Source: Tubiluchus corallicola (lineage: Eukaryota > Priapulida > Priapulimorpha > Priapulimorphida > Tubiluchidae). From it: a stretch of 64,000 nucleotides of DNA. Below the pieces are notes generated by a model that was not told the origin of the DNA, searched no databases, and worked only from the letters and a program-made list of their open reading frames with translations. The position numbers and the translations under genes were made by a program. Shown in pieces: positions 1-9,599 of this stretch; position 1 is the first letter of the stretch, and each line of letters opens with the position of its first letter. The stretch is from the NCBI GenBank assembly GCA_030141605.1, contig JAQGDQ010000371.1, positions 1 to 64,000 on the forward strand. Reading direction: 5' to 3'.

Positions 1-1292
1 ATTTATGAAAAAAATAACATGTTTTCTGAATGAAAGGTATGTTTGAAAGACTGCTTCTATACACAGGAAGTACTTACGGTACTAACTGTAGTATTTATGA
101 AAAAAAAACATGTTTTCTGAATGTAAGATATGTTCAAAAGACTGCTACTATACACAGAGAGTACTTACGGTACAAACTGAAGTATTTATGAAAAAAAACA
201 TGTTTTCTGAATGTAAGATATGTTCAAAAGACTGCTCCTATACACAGAAAGTACTTACGGTACTAACTGTAGTATTTATGAAAAAAATAACATGTTTTCT
301 GAATGCAAGGTATGTTTGAAAGACTGCTCCTATACACAGAAAGTACTTATGGTACAAACTGTAGTATTTATGAAAAAAATAACATATGTTTTCTGAATGC
401 AAGGTATGTTTGAAAGACTGCTTCTATACACAGAAAGTACTTACGGTACTAACTGTAGTATTTATGAAAAAAATAACATGTTTTCTGAATGTAAGACATG
501 TTCAAAACACTGCTCCTATACACAGAGAGTACTTACGGTACAAACTGAAGTATTTATGAAAAAAAACATGTTTTCTGAATGTAAGACATGTTCGAAAGAC
601 TGCTCCTATACACAGAAAGTACTTACGGTACTAACTGTAGTATTTATGAAAAAAATAACATGTTTTCTGAATGTAAGACATGTTCAAAACACTGCTCCTA
701 TACACGAGTACTTACGGTACAAACTGAAGTATTTATGAAAAAAACATGTTTTCTGAATGTAAGACATGTTCGAAAGACTGCTCCTACACAGAAAGTACTT
801 ACGGTACTAACTGTAGTATTTATGAAAAAAATAACATGTTTTCTGAATGCAAGACATGTTCAAAAGACTGCTACTATACACAGAGAGTACTTACGGTACA
901 AACTGAAGTATTTATGAAAAAAACATGTTTTCTGAATGTAAGACATGTTCGAAAGACTGCTCCTATACACAGAAAGTACTTACGGTACTAACTGTAGTAT
1001 TTATGAAAAAAATAACATGTTTTCTGAATGCAAGATATGTTCAAAAGACTGCTACTATACACAGAGAGTACTTACGGTACAAACTGAAGTATTTATGAAA
1101 AAAAACATGTTTTCTGAATGTAAGACATGTTCGAAAGACTGCTCCTATACACAGAAAGTACTTACGGTACTAACTGTAGTATTTATGAAAAAAATAACAT
1201 GTTTTCTGAATGCAAGGTATGTTTGAAAGACTGCTCCTATACACAGAAAGTACTTATGGTACAAACTGTAGTATTTATGAAAAAAATCTGTA
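1..1292. repeat. Satellite, ~91-bp unit, about 14 copies
   Basis: A head-to-tail array with a period of 90-91 bp fills the left edge and probably continues beyond it. Each unit has a GTACTTACGGTAC block, then GTATTTATGAAAAAA, then an ACATGTTTTCTGAATG block ending in an imperfect inverted ACATGT. Two variants alternate (ACAAACTGAAG versus ACTAACTGTAG), giving a ~181-bp higher-order dimer. Small indels in the A-run separate copies. The array stops abruptly near 1290. Open frames inside it are by-products of the repeat. Confidence 0.95.
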
Positions 1293-1780
1293 TGAGTACA
1301 CACACTGACAGGGCATTGAATAATTAATTGCAAATGTCACAAAATGTTGATTTTTTTAAGTCAGTATATCCAAATAATATAATAAATTAAATGCCTATTT
1401 TAGCATAATTAAATCACACCCACGAAAAATTTCGAAAATAAGTTTACTAAGATTGCAAAACAATTTGTGGGTAAATTAAAAAATTTCGATACAAAAATGA
1501 TACCGAACTGCAACCGACTCACTGCTTTACCAAAAACGAACGTTTGTTTAGTCTTTTTTAGAAGTACATGTACTACGAAAATGTTAGGAGATGATTCCTA
1601 ATCCTAAAAGGTTGATGCCAAAAATCAAGTGCCCCGTTGAGGTGAGTAAATAGATGGGGAATGGGTACACAGAAGAGCTTGTAACAACGCCCTCTCCGGA
1701 TAAATGTCTGCATTATCCTCACACCAATGACAAAACATTCTAGGAAAAAACTTTGTGAGTTTTGTTGTTTTTATTATTAC
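1293..1780. other. Unique non-coding stretch, probable intron
   Basis: AT-rich unique sequence between the satellite and the last visible exon of the minus-strand gene. I see no further exon here, so it is probably the start of the next intron of that gene. Nothing else recognisable. Confidence 0.5.
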
Positions 1781-1801
1781 CTGATGATGATGTATTGTTA
1801 C

Positions 1802-2002
1802 CTGTGAGGCAAATTTGTTTTGAAGTAGTAGATTGTTGGCAACAGCCTGCTGAGCAAGCGCCGCCCCAATCTGGTTGATTTGTAGTCCAGGTAGCTGTTG
1901 CGGAGTTGAGGTCCTAATGGTTGTAGGTAACGATTGCTTTCCATTAATCGATGGCTTTGGAAATATGGGCATTTGGTCCAAATCTGAGGATTCCTCTGTG
2001 AC
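1802..2002 (-). CDS. Exon 4 of a minus-strand gene: Gln/Leu/Asn-rich region of a probable nuclear protein (partial gene)
   Basis: This 201-bp exon is 67 codons with phase 0 at both ends. On the minus strand it is preceded by an acceptor reading GCGATTTAG and followed by a donor CAG|GTAACA. The frame continues directly from the exon at 4633-4745. The peptide starts VTEESSDLDQ and ends NNLLLQNKFASQ, with a Gln/Leu/Asn/Ala-rich, probably helical second half (residues about 35-67) resembling transactivation segments. An in-frame alternative donor lies 21 nt downstream (exon end 1781, adding VTIHHHQ). The following exons lie beyond the left edge. I do not recognise the family. A glutamine-rich transcription factor such as an Oct/POU2-type protein is one thought, but no DNA-binding domain is visible here, so this is only a guess. 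Confidence 0.7.
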
Positions 2003-2094
2003 CTAAATCGCAAAATGTTACATTATTCTTAAATGTTCATGGTGGACCTATAACAGACTTCTCAGTTCTGCCTTAGAACATAATATAAAATATA

Positions 2095-2470
2095 TAAATT
2101 TACACATACGTTGAGCTTAAAGAACTACAATCAAACACGACGGAGTAATCACGCAAGTTAAAAGATACAGCTACAGTAAATAATTCTATAAATTTACACA
2201 TACGTTGAGCTTAAAGAACTACAATCAAACACGACAAAGTAATCACGCAAGCTAAAAGATACAGCTACAGTAAATAATTCTATAAATTTACACATACGTT
2301 GAGCTTAAAGAACTACATTCAAACACGACAAAGTAATCACGTAAGCTAAAAGATACAGCTACAGTAAAAAATTCTACAAATTTACACATACGTTGAGCTT
2401 AAAGAACTACATTCAAACACGACAAAGTAATTACGCAAGTTAAAAGATTCAGCTACAGTAAAAAATTACA
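2095..2470. repeat. 94-bp tandem repeat, 4 copies
   Basis: Four copies of a 94-bp unit beginning TACACATACGTTGAGCTTAA start at 2101, 2195, 2289 and 2383. Copies differ by a few substitutions. The array lies in the intron between the exons at 1802-2002 and 4633-4745. Confidence 0.95.
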
Positions 2471-3573
2471 ATCGTAAAACGAGAAATAAAACCATAACTA
2501 CAGAACATTTATGGCTACATTTGAAAAGCATTTGTGGACAAATGGGTTTTCAGAGCCCTTTTAAAGTCAGTTAAATCTTTGCACAATTTTACAATTAATT
2601 GTATATTATTCCACATAGTTTGTACGGCATAAGAAAAAGCCCTAAAGGCTAAAGTCAAAAGTATCAGTGCAGGAAACTCGCGACAAATGTTGATTCGCTG
2701 ATCTTAACATGAGAGCTAGTATATATATATATAGTCTTGTAAATTGAGAATTCCAAAGCTATGCTATTATGTAAATAACAGTCAAGTAAATCTAAGATTT
2801 AAATATGGTTGTATTGTAGATCTAAACGAAAATGTAAAATTAAAGGCTAAAGGTTAAGAACTCATTTAAAGATTATGTTTTAAGATATCTATTATAGCTC
2901 CTTACAACACTGTATACTGTAATATAGTTACAAGGGAACTACAATGTGTGGTTATTATAAAGTTGAATGTCTGTAGATATGTTACTTTACTAACATCGCA
3001 TTACCTGTTTTACTAACATCTTTATCATTGTAAACCGTATATTTTTATACGAATAATAATAATAATAATATATATGTATATATCACTACTAAACACTACT
3101 GGATTTATGCAACAGCAAAGTTTTTGATGTTTTTTTGTACGTTGCTTAACTAACTGTGCCTAAATCGCATCAATTACAATCATTACAAAATTTTAAACGT
3201 GCTTAAAAGCACACGTGTTTAGGTAGCATTATGGATCATAACTTTGCCTGTACATTATATAATATAAGTTTATTTATTTTCACTCTGCGCCTAACAGTTA
3301 TAATAAAAATACAGATAATTTCACTGAAGTAAATATAAATATAAATGCAATATTATCCAGAAATTACAAAAGAGATTCTTATGCAGCATATACATGTGCA
3401 AATTACATTACAGAGTAATTTTGATGCATACAGTTTGAGCATTAGCAAGAGTATGTTGGCAACAATTACACGAAGGTTTTTAGAGTCGATCTTATAATCC
3501 TATAATACTATTTACAATTAGTATAATTTTGAGATTTTAGTATGATTAATTTTATAATGACTGTATATGTAAT

Positions 3574-3675
3574 TGTAAGATATAACAGACTTTTTAATTG
3601 TAAAGCGCATCGAGATCAAGTGATGTGATGTGCTATATAAATAATAAATTATTATTATTATTATTATTATTATTA
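3574..3675 (+). mobile_element. LINE 3' tail ending in (ATT)n
   Basis: TTGTAAAGCGCATCGAGAT followed by GTGCTATATAAATAATAAATT and a pure ATT run (3647-3675) matches the 3' end shared by many invertebrate CR1/L2-like LINEs (an 'AAAGCGC...GCTATATAAAT(ATT)n' ending). No coding part is attached, so this is a 5'-truncated insertion in an intron. The exact clade is inferred. Confidence 0.6.
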
Positions 3676-4089
3676 AATACGTAAGCTGTGCAGTTATACT
3701 ACAGATACTAAATACAATGTTATGAACAGAAATTTGTTTTTGAAGGTTTGTGAAGGTTTTTGAATTCACTTTTAAATTTACATTAATGACTACTAAAGTC
3801 CTGATTATTAATGTTACAACAGAGTACAATCAGAGCAGCAAGCAGATGATTGATAATTATGAAAAATTCCACTAGGAAATACGCGTGTGTAAACAACACA
3901 GGTAAAAGGTGCACAGTAACCTATTCTCTTAACTTGTCCTGAACATGCATTACTACGTGAGACTGTCGCATTACATTGAGTGAACTTGTGGAACTTTAGA
4001 CACAATGCAAAACGACTTTTCCAGCAAAGCTTTTGGCAGTGTGAATTTTTATGCCCCCCCCCCCCAAATTCAGATATGGTAAACTCAAG

Positions 4090-4540
4090 TAGCATTGCTT
4101 CGGATATCCGTTTTGTATCCGAAAATGGTGATATTCGCGAGATTTTGCAGGTATTCGTATCCGATACTATCTGGTAGTTACAAAAATTTGATATTCGCAA
4201 ATATTCGTTATCCTGTTTTCGAATAATTTCACAGCCGAAAATAAAAAAATAAAATATTACCAAAAAACTTAAGGATTGTTTTAGCCTATGCTGGTGTTTT
4301 CAAGACGAATATTTTACACACATCTTTTGCCGTTTGTGTGTGGCAATATGGTGTATCTTTGGGATAGGTCCTTAAGATGATAGACTAAATGAAAACACCA
4401 AAAGTTTGCAAATATTCATTAATTTTTCATTGTCCGAACTGATCCGCATATTCGATCTGAGTTTAGCTAACCTATCTGGTTATAATCCTAATCCGGAAGT
4501 CAATTTAAGGAAATATTCGATGATATCCGGAACAACACTA
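4090..4540. mobile_element. hAT-type MITE, 451 bp
   Basis: The ends are inverted: TAGCATTGCTTCGGATATC on the left and, read from the right, TAGTGTTGTTCCGGATATC. Flanks give an 8-bp target duplication with one mismatch (AACTCAAG at 4082-4089, AACCCAAG at 4541-4548). An 8-bp duplication with this kind of terminus is typical of hAT elements. The interior is rich in ATTCG/TATCCG motifs and has no transposase. It sits in the intron between the two 5'-most acidic/Gln-rich exons of the minus-strand gene. Confidence 0.8.
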
Positions 4541-4632
4541 AACCCAAGTAAGTTTTGATCGGAAACATGACCACGTTGAGAATGATTTTAAAAAGCTCAA
4601 AAATGTTTCACAGTAATAACCAAGCCGCTCAC

Positions 4633-4745
4633 CATATGTAAGCCCTTTTCGTCATCTCTTTCATCGTCCGACATATCACTGATGCTGTCTTCTGCCGAAC
4701 TGCCATTTTGACTGTCTCGAGGTAGATCTCCTTTAATATGAGGTT
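4633..4745 (-). CDS. Exon 3 of the minus-strand gene: acidic serine-rich segment
   Basis: This 113-bp exon has acceptor CTTACAG and a strong donor CATATG|GTGAGC. It begins with the last two bases of a split Glu codon, contains 37 codons and ends in phase 0. The peptide runs PHIKGDLPRD, then a Ser/Asp/Glu cluster around SISDMSDDERDDEKG, ending GLHM. The cluster carries several casein-kinase-2-like sites and is typical of intrinsically disordered regions in nuclear proteins. It joins in frame to the exon at 1802-2002. The other two frames contain stops, so the reading frame is unambiguous if the exon is real. Confidence 0.72.
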
Positions 4746-4849
4746 CTGTAAGACATATGGAAAGTTTAGCTACTTATAGGGTAAAAATAGCATGTAAGAT
4801 GAACAAGCAAACAAATCCATAAGAATGGCCTAATATCAGCAAATTTAGC

Positions 4850-5315
4850 ACTCACAATATCATTGGGTGTGTCCTAACTAAGAAGTTGAGTAACCTGGTG
4901 CTAGACCAGTACCTCTTGATGCAGTGTGTTATGTCTAATGCTTAGAAAAACAAAGACTGTTGCATCAATTTTAAGACCTTACTTTCAAATCTGAACGTTA
5001 TTATGAAGTGGACAAACAAAAATTGAGCACTAGATGAAAGGATATTAGATGACTCCATCAGTTGATGCCTTGGTCATTAGGTCATAATGGTGTGGCAAGG
5101 AGTGCAAAACAATTACTGTTGACCTTCAGCAGAAACAAGGTCAAAATGCCACAAGAAAATTAATTTAGGTTTAAGAAAAATAACTTCCACCGCAAAGCAA
5201 TGAAAAAACAACGCAAAGCCTGTAAGAATGCCAGAATAACGAGTGACAAGTTTTGCACTGCACAACAGAAATTCGCATGCTATGTGGAAAATACCTTTTG
5301 TAGTGTTTTAGTAAA
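4850..5315. repeat. Direct duplication, copy 1 (~470 bp)
   Basis: Closely similar to 6324-6797 in the same orientation, with substitutions and short indels throughout; both start at ACTCACAATATCATTGGG and end at GTTTTAGTAAA. No terminal inverted repeats or clear target duplications are visible, so a local segmental duplication or two copies of an unknown repeat are both possible. It lies in the intron upstream of the exon at 4633-4745. Confidence 0.9.
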
Positions 5316-6323
5316 TGATCACAATTTAACAGAACAGGTGATTCCTAAATACATAGGAACGTATTTATAAACTACATCAGAAAAAGTGCTTTGCATTTTC
5401 AGCATTAAACTACTTAACAGTTAGCAGTACTGCCACAATATTTCATTTCTGCTGATGCAGCCATTACAGTTGCAGATAATGGCGATAAAAATGATGATTT
5501 GAACTTATGCCAAGTACCTCATACCTTACAGGTGGTAAAATTCTCACTATTCCAGTACACTTGACAAACAGCCTTCATGGACAAGAGAAAAACAATAGCA
5601 AAGGACAACAATGGATGATTGTTTAAAGGTTAGTAATACGTCACTGCATCAGGCAACAATGTAAATGTGACAATTACAACCTTTCAACACATAAGCAGTC
5701 AATGTGTTCACAGACACAAAAAACACACACTTTGCACAGAGATCCTTTCCGCAAATTCTTTCTTTAGTCAAACACAGCTCTTGCAATGACACCGAATATC
5801 ATCAAAATGGCAATCTTATACAATTGGTAAATCACACACTGGTCCGAAACCTAATTCACTGAGCTACAACCTTGTTCATATATCCAGCCTGCTTGGTCCT
5901 GCTTTTGCAGTTCCCCTCTTAAATCTGAACTCTTTCGGATAACACAGTTGACGTCTGCTCAGAATTACTAGTCAGATCAATATTCATGTATTTTCTCTCT
6001 TGAAGCAGCTTGGGTTTCTTGTGTGGATATATTAAACGTTTTTATTCAAACACGGACAGACAGTTTGCAACTGCGCCTGTGTAGAGACAGGCGACAGCCT
6101 CTGTAGTGAGGCCAGTGTTAACGTAATGCCACATAAGTTAACAATGGCTTTGTAAGCTTTGTCAATAAACTGGCCTATAGGGTTTTTATCTTAGATGCAA
6201 AATGTACGTATACAATAACGAAGAGAAACAACTGTTTCATTACTTTATCATTTTGATTCTGAACAAAAAGAAACCACAAATTTCCAACAGAACCCTGAAT
6301 TACTCAACAAACTCCAAATTGGA

Positions 6324-6797
6324 ACTCACAATATCATTGGGGGTGTCTTAACTAAGAAGTTGAGTAACCTGCTGCTAGATCAGTACCTCTTGATGCAGTA
6401 TGTTATGCCTAATGCTTAGAAAAACGAAGACTGCAGCATCAATTTCAAGGTCTTACTTTCAATTCTGGACATTACTGTGTCCTACAATGTTAAGTGGACA
6501 AACAAAAATTGAGCACTAGATGGAAGGATATTAAATGACTCCATCACTTGGTGCATTGGGGTCATTAATAAAGGTGTGGCAAGGAGTACAAAACAATTAC
6601 TGTTCATCTTCAGCAGAAACAAGGTCAAAGTGCCACAACAAAATTAATTCAGGTTTAAGAAAAATAGCTTTCACAGCCTAACAATGAAAACAACGCAAAA
6701 GCTGTAAGAACGCCAGAATAATGAGTGACAAGTTTTGTACTGCACAATAGACATTCACATATTATGTGGAAAACACCTTTTGTGGCGTTTTAGTAAA
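6324..6797. repeat. Direct duplication, copy 2 (~470 bp)
   Basis: Second copy of the 4850-5315 segment, about 1.0 kb away in the same orientation. It carries a 17-bp insertion around CTGTGTCCTACAATG relative to copy 1. Neither copy has a long open frame on either strand. Confidence 0.9.
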
Positions 6798-6799
6798 AA

Positions 6800-7970
6800 A
6801 AAACTATACAAGGAATATTCTTAACCTTGCAATGACCAATGGAAGCTTATATGTATTACAGCCTGAACAGGGCAAGTACATTGCAGTGTAGTATGCAGAC
6901 TGCAGACTGTGTGAGATAACTATACAGTCACACATCCCTAACTTCAACTTGTATTTGGATAGGTGAATGCTCAAGCAAGAGCTAATTGCATTACACCTTG
7001 CAGATCTAGAGTAAGGGTCGTTAAATGTCAGGCGACTTGTATGTGGCAAACAAGAGCAGGTAAAGGGCTTAATATATTTGACGGTGTGTCTGTCAGGCTC
7101 TGATATTCAAAAAAGAGAGAAAGAGAATACCAGTTAGCCATCTAGAGCTTAAAGTTTTTCAAATGAAGTTCGACTTGTGTCTGAGAAGTAAAAGAACTGT
7201 ACTTAACGCAGTAACTGACAGAAGTGAGAAGTGAAGTCACAAAACGAGCACGCACCCACGCACACACCTTCTGAAAAAGTCCAACCTCTGCTTTATTATT
7301 CATAACCGGAAGTAGCCCACTATAAATTATACGTTTAGCAGCTGACCAGGATTCATAAGAAATGAAATGAAGTGTCAATTGGCGCCAGGCTCATCATAAT
7401 TCTCAACTTTATATCCATATTTGCATTTTCGAAACAGTTTAACAACCTTCATGAATATTTATCGCTGAAGTGGCGAATTTTAAACACCTTTATGGCCTAG
7501 TCGTGCATAAACTAATTATTGCCATTTGAAGAAAACCAGGCGAAAGAAAACAGGTATCTACGGTGGCGCATTTACGCCAAAACTAAACTCTGCCTAACCC
7601 CGCAAACACTGCGTGTGTGTTGTTCAACTTTTCGAGAATTAATGAGGCTTTTATACCTGACGGATCACTAACGCTTGGTAAACAACATTTGCGTTTTTTG
7701 TTTAACACTTAAAACATGAAAATGTAAACAAGACGATGTAACAAACAAGAAGGATTAGTAAGCAGATCTGGTAAATAAGCCTGGCTTGTACATCTGTGTG
7801 TTTAGCATATGACTATCGTCCCGCAAAGCACAATTAGGTAGTCGGCAATGAAATTTTTTGATACGTTTAGATGATCTTATATGTGAACAACTTTTGGATG
7901 TAACAAAAAAACGACTTTGTACGATCCAAAACCCAATAAAATTCTATAAAACAAAGTGTTCGGATCTTGA
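6800..7970. other. Unique intron sequence
   Basis: No gene or named repeat found. It holds short open frames without splice support, an Ets-like ACCGGAAGTA site near 7306 and a local CpG-containing patch around 7550-7640. It lies within the intron between the start-codon exon (9018-9082) and the acidic exon (4633-4745). Confidence 0.4.
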
Positions 7971-7974
7971 AATA

Positions 7975-8059
7975 CTGAAAATGTGAATATGGAAGACAAT
8001 AAGAATCTTTAATTCCACTGTATTTACGGTTTTTTTGTCTTCCATATTTTCATTTTTAG
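7975..8059. repeat. Short imperfect hairpin, 25-bp arms
   Basis: CTGAAAATGTGAATATGG at the left pairs with the complement of CCATATTTTCATTTTTAG at the right; both arms share TATGGAAGACAA, and the loop is about 35 nt. It may be a small fold-back remnant or a stem-loop in the intron RNA. Confidence 0.55.
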
Positions 8060-8387
8060 TGCACTGGCAAAGGTTTTTGTAAAACCTGAAACCTCAGTTT
8101 TAAGTTTTAATGAATTTTATCAGATTTTTACAACAAACGTGTTTGCTAGAGCGTTTTTTTGTTCATCCAAATATCTAAACGCAGTGGCTGTGCACAGATA
8201 TTTTTCTGAAAAATATAATTGAGCCACTTTTTTTCAAAAAACCCACTGTGCCTACCAATAACAGCGGCACTCTTAGATTCATCAATAAGAATCAAAAGTC
8301 ATTTTATGATTTTAAACTGCTGAAGTGCATTGATCTGCTGCTGTAATTTATGCCATTGCCAAATCTGCTGCAGTGTGCATGGCTTGT

Positions 8388-8952
8388 AGTGATGATGATG
8401 ACGTTGGCGATGACGGTGACAAAGATGATAGTGATGATGATGATGATTGATGACAAAGATGATGATGATTACTACCATGATGACGACCACAATGATGATG
8501 ATGTCAGCGATGGTGATGATGATGATGATGATGATGATAATGGTGATGAAGATCTGTGATGATGACAATGACGATGATAATGACGAAGACAATGACAGTG
8601 ATGATGTTGATGATGATGATCAATGATGATGATGATGGTGATGACAGTGACAAAAATGATGGTGACCATCATGATGATGATGATAATGATGATGCCGACT
8701 ATGATGGTGACAGCGCCAACGATCATGATAATGATGATCGTGATGATGATGATAATGGTGATGAAGATCTGTGATGATGACAATGACGATGATAATGACA
8801 AAGACAATAACAGTGATGATGTTGATGATGATGATGATGATGATCAATGATGATGATGATGATGGTGATGACACTGATAATAATGATGAAGACGATGACA
8901 GTGATGATGTTGACGATGATGGTGACAAACATTGTGATGACTGTGATGCTGA
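8388..8952. repeat. Complex (GAT)n microsatellite, ~565 bp
   Basis: Interrupted GAT/GAC/AAT triplets. Inside it a segment containing GAAGATCTGTGATGATG recurs with a 215-bp offset (near 8548 and 8763), so the array grew partly by duplication of a large block. All open frames through it are Asp/Met- or His/Ile-rich by-products. Confidence 0.95.
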
Positions 8953-9017
8953 TCTCGAGGACGTGAACTAAAATGAACAATTAATTTGTCACATTAATTG
9001 GCCTAGTAATTAATTAC

Positions 9018-9082
9018 CTTCAAGCTTCATTGCTTTTGTTTCCCCGACTTCTGCTTTTGATTCCATTTGGATTTAAGTTACT
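9018..9082 (-). CDS. Exon 2 of the minus-strand gene: start codon exon
   Basis: This 65-bp exon has a very strong acceptor (GGCTTTTTTTCAG) and donor GAAG|GTAATT. After 16 nt of 5' leader with an in-frame upstream stop, an ATG at 9064-9066 (minus) in good context (A at -3, G at +4) opens a frame of 16 codons, MESKAEVGETKAMKLE, plus one base. That base plus the first two of the exon at 4633-4745 makes a Glu codon, so the phases fit. The joined exons give a 120-residue N-terminus that is charged, then acidic, then Gln/Leu-rich. Function is inferred from composition only. Confidence 0.68.
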
Positions 9083-9455
9083 CTGAAAAAAAGCCACACT
9101 GGTTACTAAAACTTATAAAATACCAAAGCTGCACATTGCACATAACAGAAACAAGAACATTTTTCCTTGAAAGTTTACATCTCCAATCATAATTGGGTCT
9201 TTTCCCAGCAAAATAATGTTCATTTACTATTTCCAGGATTAGGAAGCGGAATTGAGGCACACAATCCACACTCCTCCATTTCTGAGAGTCATTTTTCAGG
9301 ACGTGGTTTAGCCCGAAATTACTCCAGTCGAAAACAGATTTTCAGTCTTGCAAAATTCGGGTAATAAATTTCTCTAACATACGTCAAAATTTGGCACAGA
9401 CGTCCCAGTCACGTCTGGTAGGCCCACTACCCACTCACCTACCCCACCCACTCAC

Positions 9456-9540
9456 CTACACGCCCCCGAAAGACGTGTGCGAAAATATTTTAATTAACGT
9501 CCTCAGTTCACAAGCGCCGCCGAGAGAGGGAGCCCAGGAA
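9456..9540 (-). other. Probable non-coding first exon with tandem donors
   Basis: Read on the minus strand, a GC- and CpG-richer patch (CTCTCGGCGGCGCTTGTG near 9530-9513) leads to GTGTAG|GTGAGTGGG (exon end 9456), and a second GGGTAG|GTGAGTGGG follows 17 bp on (exon end 9439). Either would splice to the strong acceptor at 9083 over a ~370-bp intron. The upstream limit and transcription start are not defined; I see no TATA box at a standard distance. Confidence 0.4.
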
Positions 9541-9599
9541 AGTATTAAAATTAAAGCAAGCAAATAAATCTGTATAAATTATTCTGACAGCGGGATATT

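Noticed and set aside
110-1327. Several Cys/Tyr/Lys-rich open frames repeated along the left edge
   Set aside because: They are the 91-bp satellite read in frame; each changes frame with the 90/91-bp length variation and no splice or start context supports them.
8299-8980. Asp/Met-rich and His/Ile-rich frames of 65-110 codons
   Set aside because: All are translations of the GAT microsatellite, open in several frames at once.
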